A stretch of 21,595 bases of DNA, taken from a virus. The position numbers were made by a program, and so were the translations under genes. Positions 1-6,129 of this stretch are shown one piece after another (the first letter of the stretch is position 1; every line of letters begins with the position of its first letter). The notes below the pieces were generated by a model, which was not told the origin of the DNA, did no database searches, and saw only the letters and a list, made by a program, of their open reading frames with translations. The DNA lies in the IMG/VR virus record IMGVR_UViG_3300042434_000470, positions 1-21,595 of that record; one strand, written 5' to 3'.

Positions 1-216
1 AATGAAGATAACGTACATGGGCAATGTGTTTACTGCAATCAACATCAGCATGGCAATCAAATTGAATACGGGTTAAGATTACCTTTAAGAATAGGTCAAG
101 ATGCTTACAATAGACTAATGAATAAAAGAGGGGATGCGCTTAAATTAACATTAGATGAAATAAAAGAACTAATTAAAATTTACAAATTAAAAATCAAAGA
201 ACATGGAAAATTATAA
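1..216 (+). CDS. ninG: NinG/Rap-like recombination protein, C-terminal part (5' end outside window)
   Basis: Frame 1 is open from the first base to the TAA at 214-216, giving the last 71 residues of a protein that starts upstream. The visible part opens with DNVHGQCVYCN followed by HQHGNQIEYGLRL. This fits the zinc-binding C-terminal half of the lambda NinG (Rap) family, where a Cys-x2-Cys pair lies next to an NVHGQC-type segment and is followed by an EYRxGL-type helix. NinG acts in phage recombination by processing branched DNA. The rest is Lys-rich and helical, ending in EHGKL. The stop overlaps the next gene by 14 bases. The N-terminal zinc ligands cannot be seen, so the assignment rests on the C-terminal motif alone. 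Confidence 0.72.
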   Translation, partial: NEDNVHGQCVYCNQHQHGNQIEYGLRLPLRIGQDAYNRLMNKRGDALKLTLDEIKELIKIYKLKIKEHGKL

Positions 217-397
217 AGATGGAGACAAAATAAGAATATGGTTAGAAGATAACATGGAATCCGAAGGTGGCACATGGTGTTATGGTAAAATAGAAGAAAT
301 AAAAATTATTAAAAAAATCTTTGTTCAGGATGGGTTTAAACTTGATCCTGAAAACGAGATTGAAGATTTTAAAGGTTACAAAATAGAAAAATTATAA
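203..397 (+). CDS. Small hypothetical phage protein (64 aa)
   Basis: The ATG at 203 lies inside the end of the NinG-like gene, and TAA at 395-397 is followed two bases later by the next ATG. The 64-residue product is strongly charged and contains YKDGDKIRIWLEDN near the start and GGTWCYGKIEEI in the middle. The spacing of Gly, Trp and beta-prone residues suggests a small SH3-like or beta-barrel fold, but this is inference only. No family is recognised. Coding is supported by tight packing between overlapping neighbours in the same direction. Confidence 0.6.
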   Translation: MENYKDGDKIRIWLEDNMESEGGTWCYGKIEEIKIIKKIFVQDGFKLDPENEIEDFKGYKIEKL

Positions 398-399
398 TT

Positions 400-684
400 A
401 TGGAAAAAGCACTAACAACTGAACAGGCAAAAGTAGAATTTGAATCACATCTTCTAATTGGTTTATTTAAATCAACAGTTGAGCAATCAACACAATTAAC
501 TGGTAAATTTAAACATAAGATGAAAGCTGATTTTAATCTATGGCAAAAACAAGGCTTTAAAATAGTTGAAGAACTTGAAAAAAGAAACATAACAGACGTT
601 GAGTACTTAGATAAAATAGGCGATATTTATCATACTATGAACTCAAATATGCGTGAAGAATTTTACAAAGGTTTGAAATCATGA
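400..684 (+). CDS. Hypothetical helical phage protein (94 aa)
   Basis: The ATG at 400 follows the previous stop by two bases, and the stop overlaps the methyltransferase start as ATGA at 681-684. This points to translational coupling. The product looks almost wholly alpha-helical, with KVEFESHLLIGLF in the N-terminal half and IVEELEKRNITDVEYLDKI in the second half. It has no Cys cluster, signal peptide or membrane segment. It resembles the many small phage proteins found between recombination and replication genes. No function is assigned. Confidence 0.62.
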   Translation: MEKALTTEQAKVEFESHLLIGLFKSTVEQSTQLTGKFKHKMKADFNLWQKQGFKIVEELEKRNITDVEYLDKIGDIYHTMNSNMREEFYKGLKS

Positions 685-1340
685 AATTAACTGATAAAAT
701 AGAAATTACTAATGAAGATAACATGGTTTTAATGGCTCGATATCCTGATAACTATTTTGATTTGGCAATAGTTGACCCGCCTTATGGGATTGATGCCGAT
801 GTGAAAAACTCACAAAACAAAGTGCAAAGTAAAAAATCAGCAACTAAATCAAAAAAGTATGGCTCTCAATTATGGGATGCAAATATCCCAACAGATGAGT
901 ATTTTGATGAGTTGATGAGAATTAGTAAAAAGCAGATTGTTTGGGGTGCAAATTATTTTGGGTTAGTTGGTGGAATGATTTATTGGCATAAGAATGTAAC
1001 AATGCCCACTTATAGTACTGGAGAATTGGCTTGGGTTAGTTGGTTAAATAAATTAGACTTTATTGATATAGCGTGGCACGGAATGATACAACATGATATG
1101 AAAAACAAAGAAACGAGAATACACCCCACTCAAAAACCCGTAGCACTTTACAAATGGATTCTTGACAAATACGCGAAAGAAGGCGACAAGATACTTGACA
1201 CCCATCTAGGCTCAGGCTCAATAGCAATAGCTTGTCACGATTATGGTTTTGATTTAACCGCCTGTGAATTAGATAAAGAATACTTTAATAAGGCAATAAA
1301 AAGAATTAACAATCATGTTGCACAATTAAAATTAATTTAG
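681..1340 (+). CDS. DNA methyltransferase (N6-adenine/N4-cytosine type, beta-class order)
   Basis: This 219-aa protein is a probable solitary DNA methyltransferase using S-adenosylmethionine. Catalytic motif IV is DPPYGI at residues 32-37. A variable stretch that may recognise the target follows, then HPTQKP at 148-153, and SAM-binding motif I is DTHLGSGS at 173-180. Motif IV before motif I is the beta-class arrangement. Motif I is altered from the usual DPFxGSG form, a variant often seen in phage enzymes. Length is at the short end for the family, so the target-recognition region is small. No restriction gene is adjacent, so a self-protection or regulatory role is more likely than a restriction-modification pair. 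The -33 part of a promoter lies within its last codons. Base specificity cannot be read from the sequence. Confidence 0.9.
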   Translation: MKLTDKIEITNEDNMVLMARYPDNYFDLAIVDPPYGIDADVKNSQNKVQSKKSATKSKKYGSQLWDANIPTDEYFDELMRISKKQIVWGANYFGLVGGMIYWHKNVTMPTYSTGELAWVSWLNKLDFIDIAWHGMIQHDMKNKETRIHPTQKPVALYKWILDKYAKEGDKILDTHLGSGSIAIACHDYGFDLTACELDKEYFNKAIKRINNHVAQLKLI

Positions 1341-1348
1341 TATATTTG
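1318..1348 (+). promoter_or_regulatory. Bacteroidetes-type promoter (TTG-N20-TATATTTG)
   Basis: TTG at 1318-1320 and TATATTTG at 1341-1348 are separated by 20 bases. This matches the known Bacteroidetes primary sigma consensus of a -33 TTG/TTTG and a -7 TAnnTTTG. The -33 element lies in the last codons of the methyltransferase gene and the -7 element follows its TAG stop directly. Transcription should begin near 1353-1356, the base of the first hairpin of the RNA downstream. It is the only good match I noticed next to a gene start or gap in the window. Confidence 0.72.
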
Positions 1349-1352
1349 CACT

Positions 1353-1473
1353 ATCGGAGTAACGACCGATTTCAAGAAATACAATCACATTAAAACATTT
1401 AGCCTCTAAGTGTTCAGGTGCAGAGTGATTGCTGCATGGTTTCGTAAACCAACTGAACATTTAGGGGTTTTTT
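1353..1473 (+). ncRNA. Candidate structured phage RNA with pseudoknot and own terminator
   Basis: The 146-base gap between genes holds no open frame of note but a dense set of complementary segments. P1 is ATCGG (1353-1357) with CCGAT (1366-1370). P2 is a 15-bp stem, 1403-1417 with 1453-1467, including two G-U pairs. P2 encloses P3, TGCAG (1419-1423) with CTGCA (1432-1436), and P4, TGGTTT (1437-1442) with AAACCA (1446-1451), forming a three-way junction. Seven of the eight P3 loop bases, GTGATTG (1425-1431), are the exact reverse complement of the otherwise unpaired CAATCAC at 1382-1388. A T-run follows P2. A promoter ends five bases before P1. The result would be a transcript of about 120 nt. 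It could be a free small RNA or a leader attenuator for the replication gene at 1487. I do not recognise a known RNA family. Confidence 0.62.
1403..1473 (+). terminator. Intrinsic terminator formed by the long P2 stem and T-run
   Basis: CCTCTAAGTGTTCAG at 1403-1417 pairs with CTGAACATTTAGGGG at 1453-1467, and six T follow at 1468-1473. The stem is 15 bp with two G-U pairs and is G+C-rich next to the T-run. Unlike a usual terminator its 35-base interior is itself folded into two hairpins. The next gene begins 13 bases after the T-run and has no separate promoter that I can see, so read-through or conditional termination is likely. Confidence 0.6.
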
Positions 1474-1486
1474 AATTTATAAAATT

Positions 1487-2143
1487 GTGAGAAAATCATT
1501 TATATTACATATTGATAGTTTAGGTATTTTAAATGAATTAACTGATGAACAAGCTGGTCAATTATTTAAACTTATTTATAATTATTATAACCCAAACAAA
1601 CCCATTGAAACCCAAATAACCCAATTGGTTAATTTGGCTTTTTATCCATTTAAAAGTCAATTTGAAAGAGACTTACAGGCATATAATAAAGTATGTGATA
1701 GGAATAAAAATAATGGTATGTTAGGAGGTAGACCTAAAAAAAATAACCCAAACAAACCCAAAAAACCCGATAATGATAATAAGAATAAAAATAATAATGA
1801 TAATGATAATAATAATGATAATAAAAATAATAAGAATTTACCTGCTCTTAAAAATAAATATTTAGATTCAATTACTCTTTCAGATATTGAATATAATAAA
1901 TTATTATCTGAATATGCTCAGCATGAGGTTGATTGGATGATTGATTGTTTAAATAATTATAAAATGAGTAGTGGTGTTAGATACAAATCAGATTATCATG
2001 CTATTTGCAAGTGGGTTAAAGATGCTTTTAGAAAAGCAAAGGTTGATTTTATTAAAGACAATAATACAAGCGAAGTAAGAATAGCAACAGCAATGAAAGC
2101 AATTGAAAACATTAACTGGGACGATTATACAAACCAACTATGA
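1487..2143 (+). CDS. Phage replication protein, DUF6291 N-terminal domain, DnaD-like C-terminal region
   Basis: The start is GTG at 1487; the first in-frame ATG lies about 230 bases further in and would remove the conserved N-terminus. Residues 1-85 (FILHIDSLGILNELTDEQAG, then a hydrophobic helix and the MLGGRPKKN end) fit DUF6291, a domain at the N-terminus of phage replication or helicase-loader-like proteins. Residues about 86-118 form a linker rich in Asn, Asp and Lys. The C-terminal part, with SSGVRYKSDYHAICKWVKDAF, resembles the end of DnaD/replisome-organiser proteins. The likely role is bringing replication machinery to the phage origin. It lies directly downstream of the structured RNA and overlaps the next gene by ATGA. 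Confidence 0.68.
   Translation: MRKSFILHIDSLGILNELTDEQAGQLFKLIYNYYNPNKPIETQITQLVNLAFYPFKSQFERDLQAYNKVCDRNKNNGMLGGRPKKNNPNKPKKPDNDNKNKNNNDNDNNNDNKNNKNLPALKNKYLDSITLSDIEYNKLLSEYAQHEVDWMIDCLNNYKMSSGVRYKSDYHAICKWVKDAFRKAKVDFIKDNNTSEVRIATAMKAIENINWDDYTNQL
1771..1836 (+). repeat. AT-only low-complexity tract encoding an Asn/Asp/Lys linker
   Basis: A run of imperfect AAT, GAT and AAA-type triplets spans about 66 bases within the replication gene and contains almost no C. It encodes a flexible polar linker between the N-terminal and C-terminal domains. Period-3 units suggest slippage-driven length variation that keeps the frame. Confidence 0.7.
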
Positions 2144-2988
2144 ATCAAATAACAACAACAAATGGATTTTCAGCTTTAGAAGTTGAAGCCATGCAGAAAC
2201 TAAATGATTATTTAAAAACATTCATTGAAGTAAAAAATGAAGTTAAAATAATTCATAAAGACAAACAGGAAGTATTAACTCAACTTTATGCAATCGTAAT
2301 TAAGACAATTGAATTAAGCGGTGAAAACAAAAAATACAACTTAGATAATCAAACTATTAAAAACGTAGCTGGTTTTGTTTATGAGTACGTTTTAGAAAAT
2401 TATAAGGGTGCAACACTATCCGAGCTAAAAAAAGCGTTTAAAATGGGAATAAGTGGTGAATTTGGTGAATTTGTAGGGTTTGGTACTGTAACATTCACTA
2501 AGTTTATTAAAAGTTACATGAGCTATTCAAAAAGAGAACAAGCTATTAAAGAATGGTTTAAATACCAAACACCTACAACTGAAAAGCCAATCACTAAGTT
2601 TTTTGAGCAAAATTTACAGATAGCTAATTACTTTTTTAAAGTATGTGAAGAAAAAAACTCGGAGCGATTCCATACAATTTTAAACCATGAAGACAATGTA
2701 ATGCACTTACCTTCTATTTATGAGTTCCTATATGCTAATTATCAAATATCATTTACCGAAGAAAGCAAAGAAATAATTAAGAAAAAAGCTAAAATCAAAT
2801 ACAATAATTATATTAAAAAGTCAGGATTAAAAGATGCTGATTCAAAAGGTTATCAAAAAATAATTACTTCAGTAATAGATAATCAAAATAAAACATTTGA
2901 TAATTACCTTAAAACACAGGCTTTAATCTTTTTAACTTTAAAACTAAAGCAACAAGGTAAAACATTTGATAATTTAAAAAGAATATGA
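2140..2988 (+). CDS. Probable replication-module protein (unknown function, 282 aa)
   Basis: The gene overlaps both neighbours by ATGA (2140-2143 and 2985-2988). The 282-residue product is basic and mainly helical. The central segment GATLSELKKAFKMGISGEFG, followed by FGTVTFTKFIKSYMSY, resembles a part seen in proteins next to replication genes in Bacteroidetes phages and plasmids; this is recognition by eye, not a named family. A mostly polar C-terminal half ends in a helical KTQALIFLTLKLKQQGKTF. No Walker, zinc or nuclease motif is visible. Position after the DUF6291 gene suggests a helicase-loading, primosome or single-strand-binding accessory role, which remains a guess. Confidence 0.55.
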   Translation: MNQITTTNGFSALEVEAMQKLNDYLKTFIEVKNEVKIIHKDKQEVLTQLYAIVIKTIELSGENKKYNLDNQTIKNVAGFVYEYVLENYKGATLSELKKAFKMGISGEFGEFVGFGTVTFTKFIKSYMSYSKREQAIKEWFKYQTPTTEKPITKFFEQNLQIANYFFKVCEEKNSERFHTILNHEDNVMHLPSIYEFLYANYQISFTEESKEIIKKKAKIKYNNYIKKSGLKDADSKGYQKIITSVIDNQNKTFDNYLKTQALIFLTLKLKQQGKTFDNLKRI

Positions 2989-3788
2989 AAATAATAAATT
3001 CATTAAGTGGTGGCAAAACTTCAAGTTACATGGCATTCCATTATCCAGCTGATTATAATATATTTTCACTTGTTAGAATAGAAGATGTTAATTGTAAACC
3101 AAAAGATAAAAGTTTAATTAAATATGTTTCTGATAAAATAGGAATGGAATTTATAGCAACAGCAGAAAGTGATAAAACTCTTTATGTTATGAGAGACCTC
3201 GAACAATTAATTGGAAAAGATATAATTTGGGTAAGTGGGCAAACATTTGAAAAAGTGAATGGTAAAAGGTTACCTAATCAACAATGGAGATTTTGCACAA
3301 CTGAAATGAAAATGCGCCCAATATTTGACTGGTGGTTTAAAAATATATGTGAAAAAGTTAAAATGGGAATAGGTTTTAGATATGATGAAAAAGAAAGAGC
3401 TGAAAGATTAACAACTAAATTTAAAGGAATAGTAGGTAAAAGAGGAATAAAAAATAAATGGGAAGAAATTGAATGGAGAGAAGGTTACTTTCCTTTAATT
3501 GAAAATAAAATAAATCATTACCATGTAAATCAATGGGCTAAAAATACTAATTTATTGTTTCCTGAAGATTCAAATTGTGTAGGCTGTTTTTGGAAACCAG
3601 TCCAACAATTAAGAAAAAATTGGAATGATGAACCTGAAAAAATGCAATGGTTTGCTAATCAAGAAAATAAAATAAAAAGAACATTTAAAAAAGAAATTAC
3701 CTATGAACAAATAAAATCAATAGGAATTCAAAGTGATTTTATATTTGGAACAGGTAGTGGATGCCAAGCTGGTTATTGTACTGATTAA
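2985..3788 (+). CDS. PP-loop ATP pyrophosphatase, PAPS reductase/DndC-like (phage)
   Basis: This 267-aa protein belongs to the adenine nucleotide alpha-hydrolase (PP-loop) superfamily. The N-terminal NSLSGGKTSSYMA has the ATP-binding SGGKTS loop at residues 8-13. FCTTEMKMRP, with Cys104, matches the conserved segment that binds the nucleotide-sulfate side in CysH/DndC proteins. Further cysteines lie at 198 and 201 (NCVGCFW) and at 260 and 265 near the C-terminus, so an Fe-S or zinc site is possible. The CysH catalytic ECGxH tail is absent, so true PAPS reduction in cysteine synthesis is unlikely. Phage members are common and have no settled function; tRNA or DNA sulfur chemistry or nucleotide modification are candidates. 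No dnd or queuosine-pathway genes are nearby. Confidence 0.82.
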   Translation: MKIINSLSGGKTSSYMAFHYPADYNIFSLVRIEDVNCKPKDKSLIKYVSDKIGMEFIATAESDKTLYVMRDLEQLIGKDIIWVSGQTFEKVNGKRLPNQQWRFCTTEMKMRPIFDWWFKNICEKVKMGIGFRYDEKERAERLTTKFKGIVGKRGIKNKWEEIEWREGYFPLIENKINHYHVNQWAKNTNLLFPEDSNCVGCFWKPVQQLRKNWNDEPEKMQWFANQENKIKRTFKKEITYEQIKSIGIQSDFIFGTGSGCQAGYCTD

Positions 3789-3807
3789 TAAATAAAAACA
3801 AATAAAC

Positions 3808-3960
3808 ATGAAAACAAACAATCAAACAAATCTATCACTAATTTCTAAAATAGAATGGTGGGTAAAAAAATTAGATGTAAACTCAATTAGAGGAACTTTC
3901 GACTGGAATCAATACATGAAATATTTAAAGGCATTAGCAAATGAAAATAAAAAAAACTGA
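3808..3960 (+). CDS. Small hypothetical protein (50 aa)
   Basis: An ATG at 3808 after an A-rich leader (AAATAAAC) opens a 50-codon frame ending TGA at 3958-3960. The product is helical and amphipathic, with KIEWWVKKLDVNSIRG and TFDWNQYMKYLKALAN as visible segments. Four aromatic residues, three of them Trp, spaced along two helices suggest a packed small domain or a partner-binding peptide. It overlaps the next tiny gene by 20 bases. No family is recognised; coding is inferred from spacing, the leader and protein-like composition. Confidence 0.55.
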   Translation: MKTNNQTNLSLISKIEWWVKKLDVNSIRGTFDWNQYMKYLKALANENKKN

Positions 3961-4018
3961 TATTCAATTTATTTTAATTGCTGTTTTCTTATTAGTTTGT
4001 TTAATTTTGTCTAAGTGA
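3941..4018 (+). CDS. Single-pass membrane microprotein (25 aa)
   Basis: ATG at 3941 to TGA at 4016-4018 encodes 25 residues: a positively charged start (MKIKKTD) and then one hydrophobic segment (FILIAVFLLVCLIL) ending in SK. This is a minimal N-in transmembrane peptide. It overlaps the upstream gene by 20 bases and the sigma-like gene by GTGA (4015-4018), which ties it into the operon and supports translation. Its role is unknown; superinfection exclusion, membrane perturbation and a holin-like partner are all possible. Confidence 0.5.
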   Translation: MKIKKTDIQFILIAVFLLVCLILSK

Positions 4019-4512
4019 TTAGTGAGCTAGTAAATAACAAAATCTACAAACAAATTACTCGGAATGTATGCCACAATCACGAACTACAAGACGACCTTCA
4101 TTTTGAAGCTGTTTTAATTATTATTGAAAAGAAATTTGACTTAACCGAAATTAGAAACCTTAAACACTTTTTTTCAGCAGTAGTTTGGAGAACCTGGCAT
4201 TCAAATAAATTTAGAAAAAAGTATTTTGTAGACCATGTTAAGTTTGTAGACAATTTAAACGAGATTATAGAAGAAAAAGAAAATATTGATTATTCAGTAT
4301 TGATTAACTTTCTCGAGAGTTCACCACAAAATGAAACAGAATTTTACGAAGTCAATTTACTAAGATTGTATATTTTACATGGCGATGCAAAGAAATTAAG
4401 CAATAAAACAAAGATACCTTACAGAACAGTAGCAAACGATATTAAATTAATCAAAGACAAACTCAAACGACAGCACAATGAAAAAAATTCTGATAAAGGC
4501 GAATATGAATAA
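4015..4512 (+). CDS. Sigma-70-like RNA polymerase factor (phage)
   Basis: The start is GTG at 4015, overlapping the previous stop as GTGA. The 165-aa product has the layout of a small sigma-70/ECF-like protein. Residues about 1-70 resemble region 2 (YKQITRNVCHNHELQDDLHF, then AVLIIIEKKF and a Trp-containing FFSAVVWRTWHSNKFRKKY). An acidic linker follows. The end, LYILHGDAKKLSNKTKIPYR and TVANDIKLIKDKLKR, is a helix-turn-helix like region 4. Such proteins occur between early and late genes in Bacteroidetes phages and probably direct host RNA polymerase to phage promoters. Region 2 is divergent, so a DNA-binding regulator without core-polymerase contact remains possible. It overlaps the next gene by 35 bases. 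Confidence 0.65.
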   Translation: MISELVNNKIYKQITRNVCHNHELQDDLHFEAVLIIIEKKFDLTEIRNLKHFFSAVVWRTWHSNKFRKKYFVDHVKFVDNLNEIIEEKENIDYSVLINFLESSPQNETEFYEVNLLRLYILHGDAKKLSNKTKIPYRTVANDIKLIKDKLKRQHNEKNSDKGEYE

Positions 4513-5518
4513 CCTTAATGGGTTATCCTTTCACCGCTTAATAGTTCCATTCTCAAAAGTCTCTGACATGATAGACTTTCAATGTGATGTATTTCCAGAC
4601 TTAGATGCAGCGACTGATGAACAGCTTAAACAGTATTCAGCAGTTGTTTATCAAAGAGAAATAGATACAAACGGAAAATCACTTGAAATAATTAAAAAAT
4701 ATCATTCACTTGGAATTAAAGTGATATTTGACATTGACGATATTTGGACATTGCCTAAAAGCCATTATTTAAGTAGGCTTTATGAAATTCACAACATCCC
4801 AGCTCAAACAGTTGAAATACTTAAAAATGTAGATTTAGTAATAACCACAACTAAACATTTAGCATCAAAGATTAAAAAGTACAATAAGAATGTTGAGGTA
4901 ATTCCTAACTGTTTAGATCACGAAGATGAGCAATGGAAACCAAACAAAACTAAAAGTGATAAAATAAGATTTGGCTACATTGCCGGAATTTTTCACAAAG
5001 AAGATATTTCAATTTTAGAAATGCCAATTAGAAAGGTATTAAGGCATGATATAAACGCTCAATTTGTTTTAGGTGGATATAATGACAATGCAGATTATAA
5101 CTATTATGAAAAGGTAATGAGTGGTGGAACTTTAACCGACAAATACCAAAGAGTATATAGTTTACCTGTTCATGATTACGGAAAGGCTTATAATGAAACT
5201 GATGTTAGCTTAATCCCATTGCAATCTAACTCATTTACCGAATGCAAAAGCGAAATAAAGTTACTTGAAGCTGGGATGCATGGCAACCCTGTAATTGTTA
5301 GTGATGTACTACCATATAACATATTTCCAAAAGAAACTGCAATATTTTTAAATAATAGTGACATCAATGGCTGGTACAAGGCAATAAGAAACCTAAGCAA
5401 AGATGAATCAATGAGAAAAGAATATGCAGAAAGTTTACAAAAATATATTGAAAAACATTATAACATAAACAAATGGACTCAAATAAGAAAACAGATTTTA
5501 CAATCGGTATTGGCGTAA
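4478..5518 (+). CDS. GT-B glycosyltransferase, GT4-like
   Basis: This 346-aa protein has the two-domain GT-B pattern. The N-terminal half carries HRLIVPFSKVSD and FDIDDIW at residues 84-90, a motif seen in phage and LPS-type glycosyltransferases. The next segment is DLVITTTKHLASKI, then NVEVIPNCLD, which marks the link between the Rossmann domains. The C-terminal half has RFGYIAG, the ADVSLIP-like TDVSLIPL, and ECKSEIKLLEAG (255-266), where Glu255 and Glu264 sit in the donor-binding E-x(n)-E region. GNPVIVSD follows. It should transfer a sugar from a nucleotide-sugar donor in the cytoplasm. It is the first gene of the sugar cassette and overlaps the sigma-like gene by 35 bases and the next gene by 46. 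Confidence 0.88.
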   Translation: MKKILIKANMNNLNGLSFHRLIVPFSKVSDMIDFQCDVFPDLDAATDEQLKQYSAVVYQREIDTNGKSLEIIKKYHSLGIKVIFDIDDIWTLPKSHYLSRLYEIHNIPAQTVEILKNVDLVITTTKHLASKIKKYNKNVEVIPNCLDHEDEQWKPNKTKSDKIRFGYIAGIFHKEDISILEMPIRKVLRHDINAQFVLGGYNDNADYNYYEKVMSGGTLTDKYQRVYSLPVHDYGKAYNETDVSLIPLQSNSFTECKSEIKLLEAGMHGNPVIVSDVLPYNIFPKETAIFLNNSDINGWYKAIRNLSKDESMRKEYAESLQKYIEKHYNINKWTQIRKQILQSVLA

Positions 5519-6129
5519 CTACAACTCCAAATCGTAAAGAATACGTAAATAGATGGCTAGAATACTTTGAAAAGTTTAAACCTTCTAATTACCATCTGCA
5601 CATTCACGAAGATGTACACTACAAAGGTGTTGCATACTCAAAAAATCAAAACTTATATACTTTAAGAGACTGCGACTTTATTTTCTTATTTGACGATGAC
5701 TGCTATCCATTTGAAAATAATTGGGCTGAATATTTTATTAACTCAGGATATAATCACTTACTATACTTAAAACCTAGTCATAATTTAAAAGCTAAAATAA
5801 ACGATTTAGAGATATATCGAGATTGTGGTGGTGTATTTATATACTTAACAAAAGAAGTATTAAATAAAGTAGGTTATTTTAATTCTGAGTATGGGCAGTA
5901 TGGATTTGAACATGCAGGTTACTCAAACAGAATTTATAAAGCAGGATTAACCGATGCACCTTACCAACAACTTGAAGAAACTGATAAATACATTTGCGCC
6001 TTAGATTATATTATTGAACACAAATCAAGTATTCCTGAATATAAAAAAGGAAAGTTAATAGAAGAAAATCGAAAAGTATTTATAAAGGAATTGCAAAGCG
6101 AAACTATTTTTTATAACTTTGAAGAGTGA
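5473..6129 (+). CDS. GT-A glycosyltransferase-like protein
   Basis: The 218-aa product begins after a 46-base overlap with the GT4-like gene. GVTTTPNRKEYVNRWL at the N-terminus and CDFIFLFDDDCYPF, with Asp74-76, form the nucleotide-binding strand and metal-binding DxD region of a GT-A fold. The later DCGGVFIYLTKEVLNKVGYF and QYGFEHAGYSNRIYKAG resemble the acceptor-side part of GT2 and related transferases, where an E/D-H motif helps catalysis. No membrane segment is present, so it is probably soluble and cytoplasmic. Donor and acceptor are unknown. Confidence 0.75.
   Translation: MDSNKKTDFTIGIGVTTTPNRKEYVNRWLEYFEKFKPSNYHLHIHEDVHYKGVAYSKNQNLYTLRDCDFIFLFDDDCYPFENNWAEYFINSGYNHLLYLKPSHNLKAKINDLEIYRDCGGVFIYLTKEVLNKVGYFNSEYGQYGFEHAGYSNRIYKAGLTDAPYQQLEETDKYICALDYIIEHKSSIPEYKKGKLIEENRKVFIKELQSETIFYNFEE

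Noticed and set aside
369-590. Antisense frame of 73 codons opposite the small helical gene
   Set aside because: Every supported gene is on the + strand and this one covers two gene junctions with an unlikely Cys/Phe/Ser-rich composition.
1403-1470. tRNA or tRNA-like element
   Set aside because: There is a multi-branch fold but no 7-bp acceptor stem, no T-loop of the GTTCRA type and no anticodon arm of the correct size. The long stem plus T-run fits a terminator.
1353-1473. Known self-cleaving ribozyme (hammerhead, pistol, twister)
   Set aside because: I looked for the conserved hammerhead core (CUGAUGA, GAAA) and did not find it. Pistol and twister cores were not recognised either, but I cannot exclude a divergent ribozyme by eye.
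1771-1836. CRISPR array or tandem DNA repeat with regulatory role
   Set aside because: Units are too short and irregular, there are no spacers, and the tract lies in frame inside a gene.
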